In this document: positions 45,146-59,678 of the stretch, piece by piece
How the letters are laid out: every line of letters begins with the position of its first letter
Numbering within the stretch: position 1 is the stretch's first letter
Source: Alphaproteobacteria bacterium
Lineage (GTDB): Bacteria > Pseudomonadota > Alphaproteobacteria > Thalassobaculales > Thalassobaculaceae
Direction of reading: 5' to 3'
Assembly: GCA_024742605.1 (NCBI GenBank)
Contig: JANSYC010000010.1
Span: 1-64,000 of the forward strand
Length of the DNA stretch: 64,000 bases
The notes under the pieces: model-generated
What the model was told of the DNA's origin: nothing
Databases searched by the model: none
Seen by the model: the letters and a program-made list of their open reading frames with translations, nothing else
Position numbers and translations under genes: made by a program

Positions 45146-46798
45146 CTATCTGTCAGATGTTTGCCAGTTCGGATTAATCCAGGGCGGCAGGTTGGCGGGT
45201 GCCAGCGGTTGGCGGCCCAGAATGTGATCTGCGGCCTTTTCCCCCACCATGATCGAGGGTCCATTCAGGTTGCCGTTGGGGATGCGGGGAAAGATCGAAC
45301 TGTCCGCCAGCCGGAGCCCCTCAACCCCGATCACCCGGCATTCCGGATCGACCACCGCCATCGGATCGTCGGCCCTGCCCATCCGGGCGGTGCCGCAGGG
45401 ATGGTAGGCGCTCTCGACCTCGTCGCGGATCACGTCGTTCAACTCGTCATCGGTTTGTGCCTGATCGCCCGGCGAGATTTCGCGGCCCTTGAACGGTTTG
45501 AACGCGGATTGGCTAAAGATCTCGCGGGTCAGTCGGATGCAGTGCCGGAAGTCCGCCCAGTCCTGCTCCTGACTCATGTAGTTGAACAGGATCGAGGGCA
45601 GAGCCTTCGGGTCGCTTGAGGTCAGCTTCACCCGTCCGCGCGACGGTGACCGCATCGGGCCGACATGGGCCTGGAAGCCGTGGGCCTTGGCCGGGGCCTT
45701 GCCGTCATAGCGGATCGCAACCGGCAGGAAGTGATACTGGATGTCCGGATACTCGACGCCGGCCTTCGAGCGGAGGAAGGCGGCGGATTCGAAATGGTTG
45801 GTGGTGCCGTCGCCGCTCTTGAACAGCAGCCATTCCAGCCCGATCAGACCCTTTGAGATCAGGTTCAGCTTGGAGTAGAGCGTGATCGGCTGCAGGCATT
45901 CCTGTTGGACATACAGCTCCAGATGATCCTGCAGATTGGCGCCGACCCCCGGCCGGTCGGCCACCACCTCGATCCCATGCTCCGCCAGATGCGCGCCCGG
46001 TCCGATGCCGGACAGCATCAGCAGTTTGGGTGAGTTGATGGAGGAGGCGGCCAGAATCACTTCGCGCCGGGCGCGCACGGTCTCGATACGGCCGCCGCGC
46101 TCGACCTCAACGCCGACGGCACGGCCGTTCTCGATCACCACCTTTCGGGCCAGACAGCGGATCATATTCAGGTTGGAGCGTTTCAGCGCCGGTTTCAGAT
46201 AGGCGTTGGCGCTGGACCAGCGGCGGCCTCGCCAGACCGTCTGCTCCATCGGCCCGAAGCCTTCCTGTTTCTCGCCGTTGTAGTCTTCGGTCAGTTCGAA
46301 GCCCGCCTGCGCGCCGGCCTCGACAAAGGCGTGATACAGCGGGTTGGCGCGCCGGCCCCTGGTAACGTGGAGCGGGCCCTGGGTGCCGCGCCAGCCGGTC
46401 TGCCCGCCATGGCTGGTTTCCATGCGCTGGAAATAGGGCAGCACGTCGGCATAACCCCAGCCGTCCGCACCCTGGTCGGCCCAGTGATCGAAATCTCTGG
46501 CATGGCCGCGCACATAGACCATCCCGTTGATCGACGACGAACCGCCGACCACCTTGCCACGTGGACAGACCAATTGACGGCCGCCGAGATGGGGTTCCGG
46601 CTCGGACCGGTAGCCCCAGTCGTAGTGCGCCATGTTCATCGGATAGGACAGGGCGGCCGGCATCTGGATCAGCGGCCCCATATCCGTGCCCCCGTACTCC
46701 AGCACCAGCACCGAATGGGTGCCGTCCTCGCTCAGGCGGGCGGCCATCGCGGCTCCCGCGGAGCCGGATCCGACGATGACGAAATCAGCTTCGGCCAT
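45146..46798 (-). CDS. betA: Choline dehydrogenase
   Basis: FAD-dependent GMC oxidoreductase of 550 aa converting choline to betaine aldehyde. FAD motif [21 protein letters not shown] signatures [21 protein letters not shown] and [19 protein letters not shown], and the active-site region [12 protein letters not shown] with the C-terminal [15 protein letters not shown]. Start overlaps the betI stop by 14 bases. Middle gene of betI-betA-betB. Confidence 0.95.
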   Translation of the reverse strand: MAEADFVIVGSGSAGAAMAARLSEDGTHSVLVLEYGGTDMGPLIQMPAALSYPMNMAHYDWGYRSEPEPHLGGRQLVCPRGKVVGGSSSINGMVYVRGHARDFDHWADQGADGWGYADVLPYFQRMETSHGGQTGWRGTQGPLHVTRGRRANPLYHAFVEAGAQAGFELTEDYNGEKQEGFGPMEQTVWRGRRWSSANAYLKPALKRSNLNMIRCLARKVVIENGRAVGVEVERGGRIETVRARREVILAASSINSPKLLMLSGIGPGAHLAEHGIEVVADRPGVGANLQDHLELYVQQECLQPITLYSKLNLISKGLIGLEWLLFKSGDGTTNHFESAAFLRSKAGVEYPDIQYHFLPVAIRYDGKAPAKAHGFQAHVGPMRSPSRGRVKLTSSDPKALPSILFNYMSQEQDWADFRHCIRLTREIFSQSAFKPFKGREISPGDQAQTDDELNDVIRDEVESAYHPCGTARMGRADDPMAVVDPECRVIGVEGLRLADSSIFPRIPNGNLNGPSIMVGEKAADHILGRQPLAPANLPPWINPNWQTSDR

Positions 46799-47399
46799 TG
46801 GAGATCTCGCGGATGGGTTGGGCTTGCGCCAACATTGCGTCGACAAAATGCTCGACCACCTGGATCGCGGATTCCGGGTCCGGTGAACCGCTCTTCAGCG
46901 CGCGGCGGATATAGAGCCCGTCGATCAAGGCGCCGGCCCCCTCGGCGATCGCATGGGCGCGGCGGCCGTCGGTGATTTGGGTGAGGGCGTGGGCCAGATT
47001 GCTGTGCAGGCGTCCGGCATAGACCCGCAGCAGGCGCCGCGCTTCTGCCGAGCTTTGGGCGCGGACGTAGAAGACAAGCCAGGCGGAGACCACGGCGGGA
47101 TCGAACTGGGACGGCGTGAAGTTCGCCCGTATCACCTTCGAGATCCGTTCCCGCGGCGTTCGGGCGGCGGCCAGGGTGGCGCGCAGATCGGTGGTCAGTT
47201 CGGTCAGCAGATAGCGCATGGTGGACAGGATCAACGCGTCCTTGCTGCCGAAATAATGATGGGCGAGGGCGGAAGACACGCCGGCGCGTTTGGCGATCTG
47301 ACCGACCGTCACCTCAAGCGATCCCCGCTCGTGGATCGTCTGGATCGCCGCGTCGATCAAAGCCTGGCGGCGGATGGGCTGCATCCCGATCTTGGGCAT
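46785..47399 (-). CDS. betI: Choline-responsive TetR repressor BetI
   Basis: Repressor of 204 aa. The start [17 protein letters not shown] is the conserved BetI opening, and the HTH is [25 protein letters not shown]. Upstream frame sequence to 47459 overlaps the operator and is not included. Expected to repress bet genes until choline binds. Confidence 0.92.
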   Translation of the reverse strand: MPKIGMQPIRRQALIDAAIQTIHERGSLEVTVGQIAKRAGVSSALAHHYFGSKDALILSTMRYLLTELTTDLRATLAAARTPRERISKVIRANFTPSQFDPAVVSAWLVFYVRAQSSAEARRLLRVYAGRLHSNLAHALTQITDGRRAHAIAEGAGALIDGLYIRRALKSGSPDPESAIQVVEHFVDAMLAQAQPIREISNGRS

Positions 47400-47443
47400 A
47401 AGAGGCGTGGTCTCCAGTGTGACGCTCGTTATCCAACTTATTT

Positions 47444-47463
47444 TTGATTGACTGATCAATCAA
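47444..47463. promoter_or_regulatory. BetI operator between betI and choX
   Basis: Perfect inverted repeat TTGATTGA-CTGA-TCAATCAA, with 8-base arms and a 4-base centre. It matches the TTnATTGA-type arms described for BetI sites. Placed 45 bases before the betI start and 51 before choX, so one site can control both operons. Confidence 0.78.
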
Positions 47464-47513
47464 TAAAAACTTCAATGGCTCCAACGAAAACATCATAAGA
47501 CGGGAGCTTGACG

Positions 47514-48479
47514 ATGGATGGCCATATGAAACCGCTTCTCTGCGCTGCTCTGGGCGTGACAGCACTTGGTGCGCTGGCACTGACAGCCGCAACACCGGCC
47601 CTTGCGGTCGATGAGGCCTGCGACGAAGTGACCTTCTCCGATGTGGGCTGGACCGACATCACGGCGACCACCGCCGCCACCACCGAAGTTCTGAAGGCGT
47701 TGGGCTACGAGACCGATATCAAGGTTCTGTCGGTGCCGGTGACCTATGCCTCGATGGCGAACGGCGATATCGACGTGTTCCTCGGCAACTGGATGCCGAC
47801 CATGGAAGGTGATATCGCGAAGTACCGGGACGAGGGTACGGTCGAGGTGGTCGGCGCCAATCTGGAAGGGGCGAAGTATACGCTCGCCGTTCCGAAATAC
47901 ACCTTTGAGGCCGGTCTGAAGAGCTTCGCGGATATCGCCAAATTCCGTGTCGGCCTGGATGACAAGATCTACGGCATCGAGCCGGGCAATGACGGTAACC
48001 GTCTGATCCTCGACATGGTCGACAAGGACGCGTTCGGCCTCAAGGGGTTCAAGGTCGTCGAAAGCTCGGAGCAGGGCATGCTCGCCCAGGTCGCCCGTGC
48101 GGTACAGCGCAAGGAGCCGGTCGTCTTTCTGGGATGGGCCCCGCATCCCATGAATTCGAACTTCGAACTGGAGTATCTGTCCGGTGGTGACGACTATTTC
48201 GGCCCCAACTATGGCGGTGCGACGGTCTATACAAACGTCCGCAAGGGCTTGGAGCAGGAATGTCCGAACCTGGGCCAGTTCCTGCGTAACCTGAAGTTCA
48301 CGCTGTCCATGGAGAACGAGATCATGGGCGCAATCCTGAACGACGGGGAAGAGGCCGATGATGCTGCGGAGGCGTGGCTCAAGAAAAACCCCGGCGTGCT
48401 CGATGCATGGCTTGCCGGTGTGACGACGCTTGACGGCAAGCCGGGTCTGCCTGCCGTCAAGGACAGCCTTGGTCTCTGA
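47514..48479 (+). CDS. choX: Choline ABC transporter substrate-binding protein
   Basis: Periplasmic binding protein of 321 aa with a signal peptide (LLCAALGVTALGALALTAATPALA). Mature start DEACDEVTFSDVGWTDITATTA matches rhizobial ChoX, and FLGNWMPTM, the aromatic-rich VVFLGWAPHPMN and QECPNLGQFLRNLKF follow. Aromatic residues in these motifs should cage the trimethylammonium group. ATG at 47514 has GGGAG 7 bases upstream. Confidence 0.92.
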   Translation: MDGHMKPLLCAALGVTALGALALTAATPALAVDEACDEVTFSDVGWTDITATTAATTEVLKALGYETDIKVLSVPVTYASMANGDIDVFLGNWMPTMEGDIAKYRDEGTVEVVGANLEGAKYTLAVPKYTFEAGLKSFADIAKFRVGLDDKIYGIEPGNDGNRLILDMVDKDAFGLKGFKVVESSEQGMLAQVARAVQRKEPVVFLGWAPHPMNSNFELEYLSGGDDYFGPNYGGATVYTNVRKGLEQECPNLGQFLRNLKFTLSMENEIMGAILNDGEEADDAAEAWLKKNPGVLDAWLAGVTTLDGKPGLPAVKDSLGL

Positions 48480-48495
48480 GCCGGTCCAAATATTA

Positions 48496-48525
48496 ACCGC
48501 CCTCGGCAGCCTTACCGAGGGCGGT
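48496..48525 (+). terminator. Intercistronic attenuator hairpin choX-choW
   Basis: ACCGCCCTCGG / CCGAGGGCGGT, an 11-bp perfect stem with an 8-base loop, followed by short T-rich clusters. It lies between choX and choW in one operon, where partial termination or 3' protection would give more binding protein than permease. Confidence 0.72.
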
Positions 48526-48561
48526 GCGCGTTTTGGTCTTTGGCTTTTGGGGGAGCGGGGT

Positions 48562-49404
48562 ATGGACTGGCTGACGGAGTACAAACTGCCGATCGGCGAT
48601 GGGGCCGAAGCGGTGGTTGATTGGCTGACCCTGAACGGGGCCTGGTTCTTCGACGGGCTGGCGGCCGGACTCGAGACCATGATCGACGGCATGCTCTGGG
48701 TGCTGCAGTTTCCGCCGCCGATTGTGCTGATCGCCCTTGTGGTCATCGTGGCCTGGTTTGCGAAACGTTCCGCTTGGTTCTGCCTGTTCGTGGCGGCCGG
48801 CCTGTTGCTGATCGTCAATCAGGGGTACTGGGAGGAGACCACCGAGACCCTCGCTCTCGTTCTCGCCTCCGCCGTCGTCTGCATGGGGGTCGGCGTCCCG
48901 ATCGGGATCGCGGCCGCCCGCCGGCCGTGGTTGTTCACGGCCATCCGGCCGATCCTGGATCTGATGCAGACCATTCCGACCTTCGTCTATCTGATCCCGG
49001 CCCTTGTTCTGTTCGGGCTCGGCATGGTGCCCGGCTTGATCGCGACGGTGATCTTCGCGATCCCGGCTCCGATCCGGCTGACCCATCTGGGGATTTCCTC
49101 GACACCGACCTCGCTGATTGAGGCCGGGCGCGCGTTCGGTGCCACCAAATGGCAGCTTCTGGTCAAGGTGGAACTGCCCTATGCGATGCCGCAGATCATG
49201 GCGGGTCTGACCCAGACCATCATGCTGTCTCTGTCGATGGTGGTGATCGCCGCCCTGGTGGGGGCCGACGGGCTGGGCGTGCCGACCCTTCGCGCCCTCA
49301 ACCAGGTCAACATCTCCCGTGGTTTCGAGGTCGGGGTGGCGATCGTCCTGATCGCGATCATTCTCGACCGGTTGTTCCGGGTTGAGCGGGAGAACGACCG
49401 ATGA
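48562..49404 (+). CDS. choW: Choline ABC transporter permease
   Basis: Inner-membrane permease of 280 aa, ProW/OpuAB type. Several helices with PILDLMQTIPTFVYLIPALVLFGLG and the cytoplasmic loop EAGRAFGATKWQLLVKVELPYAMPQIMAGL (EAA loop) before QTIMLSLSMVVIAALVGADGLG. ATG at 48562 follows GGGGGAG. Overlaps choV by 4 bases. Confidence 0.93.
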   Translation: MDWLTEYKLPIGDGAEAVVDWLTLNGAWFFDGLAAGLETMIDGMLWVLQFPPPIVLIALVVIVAWFAKRSAWFCLFVAAGLLLIVNQGYWEETTETLALVLASAVVCMGVGVPIGIAAARRPWLFTAIRPILDLMQTIPTFVYLIPALVLFGLGMVPGLIATVIFAIPAPIRLTHLGISSTPTSLIEAGRAFGATKWQLLVKVELPYAMPQIMAGLTQTIMLSLSMVVIAALVGADGLGVPTLRALNQVNISRGFEVGVAIVLIAIILDRLFRVERENDR

Positions 49405-50504
49405 CCGTCGTCACCGAGACCAGACCTGCCGTCCGGTTCGAGGATGTGTGCATCGTCTTCGGAGATAAACCGGACCAGGCCCTGCCGCTGATGGATGCGG
49501 GACAGAGCCGGGAGGAGATCCAGGACGCGACCGGCCAGGTCCTGGGGGTACACGCCTGTTCCCTCGATGTGATGGAAGGTGAGATCGTGGTCCTGATGGG
49601 CCTGTCCGGCTCCGGCAAGTCGACCTTGCTGCGGGCGGTCAACGGGCTCAATCCGGTTGCCCGGGGCGCCGTGATGGTCGATGGTGGGGCGCAGGGGGTC
49701 GTCGATGTGGCGACCGCCGATGCGGCGATGCTGCGCCGGCTGCGCACCCAGCGGGTCGCCATGGTGTTCCAGCATTTCGGCCTGTTGCCTTGGCGCACGG
49801 TCGCTGAGAATGTGGGTCTCGGGCTTGAGCTGTCCGGTGTGCCGCTCGCGGAGCGCAAGCAGCGGGTGGCCAAACAGTTGGACCTGGTGCGGCTTGGCCA
49901 ATGGGCCGACCGGCAGGTGCAGGAACTGTCCGGAGGCATGCAGCAGCGCGTCGGTCTTGCCCGGGCATTCGCCACCGAGGCCCCAATTCTGCTGATGGAT
50001 GAGCCGTTCTCAGCACTTGATCCCCTGATCCGGGACAAGCTGCAGGACGAGTTGCTGGACCTCCAGCAGAGCCTGAAGCGGACCATCATCTTCGTGAGCC
50101 ACGATCTGGACGAGGCGATGAAGATCGGCACCAAGATCGCCATCATGGAGGGCGGTCGGGTCGTGCAGTTCGGCACCCCGCAGGAGATCGTGCTCAACCC
50201 CGCAAACGCCTATGTGGCCGAGTTCGTGGCCCATATGAATCCGATGAACGTGCTGCGGGCGGTGGAGATCATGCGTCCGGTCTCGGAGACCGGGCTGCCC
50301 GCCAATCCGAAACCGTTTGACGCCCCAGATCTGGCGCTGGGCGAGGTGAGCTGGGCGATCGGGACGGTGCCATTGCGGGCGTTGATGGAGACCCGGCTGC
50401 GCACCGGCGCGACCATCCTGATCTGCGACCGCGAGCGGGTTGTCGGACAGGTGGACGAGCGGGCGATCCTGGACGCAATTCTCGGCACACACCGTAACAG
50501 CTAG
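49401..50504 (+). CDS. choV: Choline ABC transporter ATP-binding protein
   Basis: ATPase of 367 aa, ProV/OpuAA type. N-terminal FEDVCIVFGDKPDQAL, Walker A LMGLSGSGKSTLLRAVN, signature LSGGMQQRVGLARA, Walker B ILLMDEPFSALDPL and switch His in FVSHDLDEAMKIG. A C-terminal CBS-like tail is short. Starts inside the choW stop; stop overlaps that of the convergent pbpC. Confidence 0.94.
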   Translation: MTVVTETRPAVRFEDVCIVFGDKPDQALPLMDAGQSREEIQDATGQVLGVHACSLDVMEGEIVVLMGLSGSGKSTLLRAVNGLNPVARGAVMVDGGAQGVVDVATADAAMLRRLRTQRVAMVFQHFGLLPWRTVAENVGLGLELSGVPLAERKQRVAKQLDLVRLGQWADRQVQELSGGMQQRVGLARAFATEAPILLMDEPFSALDPLIRDKLQDELLDLQQSLKRTIIFVSHDLDEAMKIGTKIAIMEGGRVVQFGTPQEIVLNPANAYVAEFVAHMNPMNVLRAVEIMRPVSETGLPANPKPFDAPDLALGEVSWAIGTVPLRALMETRLRTGATILICDRERVVGQVDERAILDAILGTHRNS

Positions 50505-52576
50505 CGCAGGCGGATGTCGGCTGTATCGCTGCGGCCCTCGGCATCGAGCACGGTGATCCGGGCGAAGCCGGGCCCGTCCGGACGCCAGGTGACGGCGCGG
50601 CGATGGGCTGGGCTGTCGAGCGGTGCGCCATTGACCAGCCAGGTCAGGGGGCGGGTGCCGCCCTGCGCGCTCAAGGTCAGCAGGCTGGTCCGGCCCAGTT
50701 CGATCTCGCTGCCGGGCATCGGGAAGGCGAGCCGCAGGACACTGTTGGGTTCCGACACCGATCCGGGCCGCAGATCGAAATGACGCAAGGTGTCGGGCAA
50801 AGGCCGATCTGCGAGTGCGGTGTCCGGCGTGACGGGAGGGAGACCGGGATCGCGCAGGCTTTTGAGATGCTGGAACACCTCGAACATCGCAGGGGCCGCC
50901 GTGTTGCGTCCATAGCGGCCCGGGTTGGGTGTGCCGTCGGGGCGTCCGACCCAGATTCCCACCACGTGCTGTCCGTCACTGCCGATCGCCCAGGCGTCGC
51001 GGAATCCATAGGAGGTGCCGGTCTTCCAGGCGATCGGACGGGCGTCGGCCAGATAGGGAAGGCCGAGCGGGCGGGGCGCGGTTTGCAGGATATGTGCGAT
51101 GTCCCGTGCGGAGCGGAGAGACATAAGACGCTGCGGCCCGATACTGGCAGTTTCCGCCACCTCCTGCAGCGGCCGTACCTCGCCATCCGTCCCGACCGCG
51201 GTGAACAGTGACACCAGCCCCTCCAACGAGACACCGGCGCCGCCCAGGATAACCGCGAGGCCTGGGGCGGTATCCGGGTTCGGCAGGACAACCGGGACAC
51301 CTGCGTCTCGGATCCGTCCGATGAACCGGCCGGGGCCGTAGCGCTCCAGAACCCGCACGGCCGGCACGTTCAGGGAGTGTCGCAGGGCGTCGGCGATTGA
51401 GACCTCACCCAGATAGGCATGGGCGAAATTGGCGGGTGCATAGCCTGACACCGGCATCGGCGCGTCGGTGATCAGGGTGCGCGGATCGACCAGGCGGTCG
51501 TCAAAGGCAAGCCCATACAGGACCGGTTTGAGGGTCGATCCGGGCGACCGGATCGCCCGGGTCATGTCGACGGCCCCGTCCCGTGTGCGGTCGAAATAGT
51601 CCGGCGCGCCGATCCGCGCCCGTACCGCACCGGTGGCGGATTCCACGACCAGGACGGCCAAGCCCACCTGATCTCCAAGCTCCTCCATCCGGCGCCGGGC
51701 GGACGCCTCCAGGGTCGCCTGCAGATCCAGATCAAGTGTGGTCGGGATGCGGGCAGCCGAACGCCGGGAGTGGCGTATCCGTTCGGCCAGATGGGGCGCC
51801 AGGAAGGGCAGGGCGCGGCGGGCGGCGGGGACCGGATCGCCTATGGCCTCTTCGGCGGTCTCGGCGGACAGGATCCCAAGCGCCGCCGCTCGGGTCAGAA
51901 TCCGGTCTCGGGCGCGTTTCGCGGCGTCAGGATACCGGTCCGGCCGCAGCCGCTCCGGCGCTTGCGGCAATGCCACCAGCAGGGCCGCCTCCGCCGGGGT
52001 CAGACGGTTGGGGGATTTGCCGAGATAGCGCAGGCCGGCCGCGACGATACCTTCGATGTTGCCGCCATAAGGGGCCAGGGTCAGGTAAAGTGACAGGATC
52101 TCATCCTTGTCGAGCTCGCCTTCCAGCCGGACAGCCCGGACCATCTCCAACAGTTTGGCGGACAGTGTCCGGGGGCGCGGGTCCAGCAAACGCACGGTCT
52201 GCATGGTGATGGTGGAGGCCCCGGACACGACCCGTCCGGACGCCACACGTTGTCCGACAGCACGCAGCAGGGCCAGCGGATCGACGCCCGGATGATTCCG
52301 GAATCGCTTGTCCTCGATCGCCAGCAGAAGCCTGAGAAACAGCGGGTCGATCGCCGAGAGATCGGCGGGCAACCGGTGCCGGTCGTCGGAGGCGAGGAAG
52401 ATCCGCAGCGGACGGTCGTGCCGGTCCGTGACCGTCACCGACAGATCCGTCGCTTTGAGCCGAGACGCATCGAGCGACGGGATCAGGCCCAGAGGTATCG
52501 CAAGCCGGAGCGCCAGGGCGCCGAACAGCGCGGCCCCCAATACCCCAAAGCCGATATGTCTGAGCCGAAACCCCAT
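50501..52576 (-). CDS. pbpC: Penicillin-binding protein 1C
   Basis: Bifunctional peptidoglycan synthase of 691 aa. N-terminal membrane anchor, GT51 glycosyltransferase (AIEDKRFRNHPGVDP, GASTITMQ), transpeptidase with SPGSTLKP (SxxK), a SLN motif (HSLNVPAV) and KTGTS, and a C-terminal BiPBP_C domain (LAFPMPGSEIEL to the end). It starts 10 bases after the alpha-2-macroglobulin gene, the classic pairing. Confidence 0.95.
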   Translation of the reverse strand: MGFRLRHIGFGVLGAALFGALALRLAIPLGLIPSLDASRLKATDLSVTVTDRHDRPLRIFLASDDRHRLPADLSAIDPLFLRLLLAIEDKRFRNHPGVDPLALLRAVGQRVASGRVVSGASTITMQTVRLLDPRPRTLSAKLLEMVRAVRLEGELDKDEILSLYLTLAPYGGNIEGIVAAGLRYLGKSPNRLTPAEAALLVALPQAPERLRPDRYPDAAKRARDRILTRAAALGILSAETAEEAIGDPVPAARRALPFLAPHLAERIRHSRRSAARIPTTLDLDLQATLEASARRRMEELGDQVGLAVLVVESATGAVRARIGAPDYFDRTRDGAVDMTRAIRSPGSTLKPVLYGLAFDDRLVDPRTLITDAPMPVSGYAPANFAHAYLGEVSIADALRHSLNVPAVRVLERYGPGRFIGRIRDAGVPVVLPNPDTAPGLAVILGGAGVSLEGLVSLFTAVGTDGEVRPLQEVAETASIGPQRLMSLRSARDIAHILQTAPRPLGLPYLADARPIAWKTGTSYGFRDAWAIGSDGQHVVGIWVGRPDGTPNPGRYGRNTAAPAMFEVFQHLKSLRDPGLPPVTPDTALADRPLPDTLRHFDLRPGSVSEPNSVLRLAFPMPGSEIELGRTSLLTLSAQGGTRPLTWLVNGAPLDSPAHRRAVTWRPDGPGFARITVLDAEGRSDTADIRLR

Positions 52577-52586
52577 CGCGCGCGCC

Positions 52587-57434
<4,848 letters not shown>

Positions 57435-57597
57435 CGCATTGCATCCCTGGTCATAGGTCTTTGGTGAAGCGTAGCGCATCTGAGGCATACTTTGGTCCGA
57501 AGAACTTTGCTGACAGCCTGCTGAAGGATTGGGGCATTGATCGGGCGCGGTGACAGTTCGATCCGGCGCCGGCTTAAATTTTCGAAGGGAAACGAGG

Positions 57598-57972
57598 ATG
57601 ACGCGTTCCGCAGGCTGCGATTGTGGGGCACTCCGCGTGACCTGTTCAGCAGAGCCGAACCTGGTCTCTCTCTGCCATTGCCTCGCCTGTCAGCGGCGAA
57701 CCGGGTCGCCGTTCGGAATAGCCGCCTTCTTCAATCGCACGGATGTCCTGGTGGTGGGGTCTTGCACCGCCTATGAGCGTCCCTCCGATAGCGGTTTTCC
57801 GGTGCGGTTTCATTTTTGCCCACACTGCGCCTCTACGGTGTTTTGGGAGCCGCAGCGCAAACCGGATATGATCGCCGTTGCCGTGGGCTGCTTCGCCGAT
57901 CCGAACTTCCCTCGGCCCACGCAGTCGGTGAATGCGCAGTCCAGATATCATTGGGTCCAGGACGGGTTTTGA
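57598..57972 (+). CDS. GFA-family protein
   Basis: Zinc protein of 124 aa of the glutathione-dependent formaldehyde-activating family. Cys ligands in CDCGA, LCHCLACQRRTGSPFG and FCPHCAS are intact, and VGCFADPNFPRPTQSV is typical. ATG at 57598 has AAGGGA upstream. Real formaldehyde activity is doubtful for most members. Confidence 0.88.
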   Translation: MTRSAGCDCGALRVTCSAEPNLVSLCHCLACQRRTGSPFGIAAFFNRTDVLVVGSCTAYERPSDSGFPVRFHFCPHCASTVFWEPQRKPDMIAVAVGCFADPNFPRPTQSVNAQSRYHWVQDGF

Positions 57973-58153
57973 GGCCGCATTCCGGACCCTGGTTCAGGGT
58001 GAGGCGGGTCAATGCGAGGGACGGCGGCAGTCCCTGCTTGTGTTGTCACCAGCGACTCATCACGAAGGGACTTCGACGGAGCGGGTTGTCACGTCCGCCG
58101 AAATCGCCACATTGGGATCAGTCAAACCGAAAACGCGTTATGCGGAGAGCCGA

Positions 58154-58597
58154 ATGCAATATCTTCATACCATGGTCCGAATCTCGGACGTCGATGCCAG
58201 CCTCAAGTTCTATTGCGATCTGCTGGGGATGGAGGAGATCCGTCGCTATGACAGCGAAGGCGGCCGGTTCACCAATATCTTTCTGTCGGCGCCGGAAGAT
58301 AAGGAAAGAGCCACTTCGGACAAGAAGGCGCCGTTGCTGGAACTGACCTACAACTGGGATCCCGAGGAGCTGAAGACCGCGCGGGCCTGGGGCCATCTGG
58401 CCTTTGCGGTCGATGATATCTATGCCACCTGCGAGAAGCTGCAGTCGAACGGCGTGACGATCAACCGTCCGCCGCGGGACGGCTACATGGCCTTCGTGAA
58501 GTCGCCCGACGGTGTCTCGATCGAACTGCTCCAGAAGGGCGGCGCGAAGGACAAGGCCGAGCCCTGGGCCTCGATGGAAAACACCGGCTCCTGGTAG
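58154..58597 (+). CDS. gloA: Glyoxalase I (lactoylglutathione lyase)
   Basis: VOC-family enzyme of 147 aa detoxifying methylglyoxal with glutathione. HTMVRISDVDASLKFYCDLLGM, ELTYNWDPE, HLAFAVDDIYATCEKL and GYMAFVKSPDGVSIELLQ give the metal-ligand pattern His/Glu/His/Glu. ATG at 58154 has GGAG 6 bases upstream; the longer open frame to 57932 overlaps the GFA gene and is rejected. Confidence 0.92.
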   Translation: MQYLHTMVRISDVDASLKFYCDLLGMEEIRRYDSEGGRFTNIFLSAPEDKERATSDKKAPLLELTYNWDPEELKTARAWGHLAFAVDDIYATCEKLQSNGVTINRPPRDGYMAFVKSPDGVSIELLQKGGAKDKAEPWASMENTGSW

Positions 58598-58621
58598 GCT
58601 GAACTGCATGAGCTACGGAAG

Positions 58622-58647
58622 AACCCGCCCTCTGAGGCGGGTTTTTT
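58622..58647 (+). terminator. Rho-independent terminator after gloA
   Basis: AACCCGCC / GGCGGGTT stem (8 bp) with a 6-base loop and six Ts at 58642-58647, 25 bases after the gloA stop. Confidence 0.92.
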
Positions 58648-58693
58648 CGTGGGTGGGACTGGACCTTTCTGGCGGACCGGCCATGTCAGGTCC

Positions 58694-59671
58694 ATGCTGA
58701 CAAAACACCCCTCCATCTCAGGTTCGCCCGGTGCGACCGTCGCGATCATCGGCGCCGGTGCCGCCGGGCTGATCGCCGCCCGAACCCTGCACGGGGCCGG
58801 CCTGTCCGTCACCCTGATCGACAAGAGCCGGGGCCTGGGCGGCCGGCTCGCGACCCGGCGCGTCGAGACCTTGGCGTTCGATCACGGCTGTCCGTCGGTC
58901 GCGGTGTCGGATCCGGCCGATCTCGATCTGATGGCGGAACTGGCGGCGGCGGGGTCGACCTCGGTTCAGCCCGACGGTGTCTACCTGGGATGTCCCGGCA
59001 TGTCGTCGCTGCTTAAGCCCCTGGCCGAGGGTCTGGAGCTGCTTCGCGGGGTGCGCATCGCGCAGGTCCGTCGGAAGCATGAGGTATGGTATCTGCGGTC
59101 CGATGAGTCAGACGCACCGGAACTCGGACCGTTCGACTGGCTCCTGGTCGCCGCCCCCGCGCCACAGGCGGCGGATCTTCTGGCGGACTATACCGAAGTC
59201 TCAGCACAGATTGCGCAAGCCCGGATGGCACCACGCTGGACCTTGATGGTGGTTCCGGACGGAGATCTCGAACAGGCGTCCGACCGGATCTGGTTCGAAG
59301 ACGAGGTCCTGGACTTCGCGGTCCGGAACGACATCAAACCGGGCCGGAGCGGGCCGGAAAGCTGGGTGGTGCACGCCCGTCAGGATTGGTCCACGGCCAA
59401 TCTGGAGATCGGACCCGACACCGCGCGCGACAGATTGCTGGCCGGGTTTCGTGCGTATGTCCCCCAGGGCCATCCGAGATACGTGGCGGCGCATCGCTGG
59501 CGTTTCGCGGAAGTGGTATCCCCGCTGGGGGTCGATTGCGTGCCGGACCCGGATCTCCGACTTGCCGCCGGTGGGGACTGGTGTTTGGGACCGCATGTGA
59601 CCGACGCGCTGGCCAGCGGCCGGGCGATGGCTGCGCAGGTGCTGGCCTTTTACGAACCCGCGCTGGGGTAA
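58694..59671 (+). CDS. FAD-dependent oxidoreductase (renalase-like)
   Basis: Flavoprotein of 325 aa. The FAD motif is IIGAGAAGLIAARTLHGAGLSVTLIDKSRGLGGRLATRR, and a C-terminal GDWCLGPHVTDALASGRAMA closes the fold; both are typical of renalase/COG3380 oxidases. Substrate unknown. The SDR gene begins 7 bases later, so the pair is likely co-transcribed. Confidence 0.87.
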   Translation: MLTKHPSISGSPGATVAIIGAGAAGLIAARTLHGAGLSVTLIDKSRGLGGRLATRRVETLAFDHGCPSVAVSDPADLDLMAELAAAGSTSVQPDGVYLGCPGMSSLLKPLAEGLELLRGVRIAQVRRKHEVWYLRSDESDAPELGPFDWLLVAAPAPQAADLLADYTEVSAQIAQARMAPRWTLMVVPDGDLEQASDRIWFEDEVLDFAVRNDIKPGRSGPESWVVHARQDWSTANLEIGPDTARDRLLAGFRAYVPQGHPRYVAAHRWRFAEVVSPLGVDCVPDPDLRLAAGGDWCLGPHVTDALASGRAMAAQVLAFYEPALG

Positions 59672-59678
59672 CGCACCC

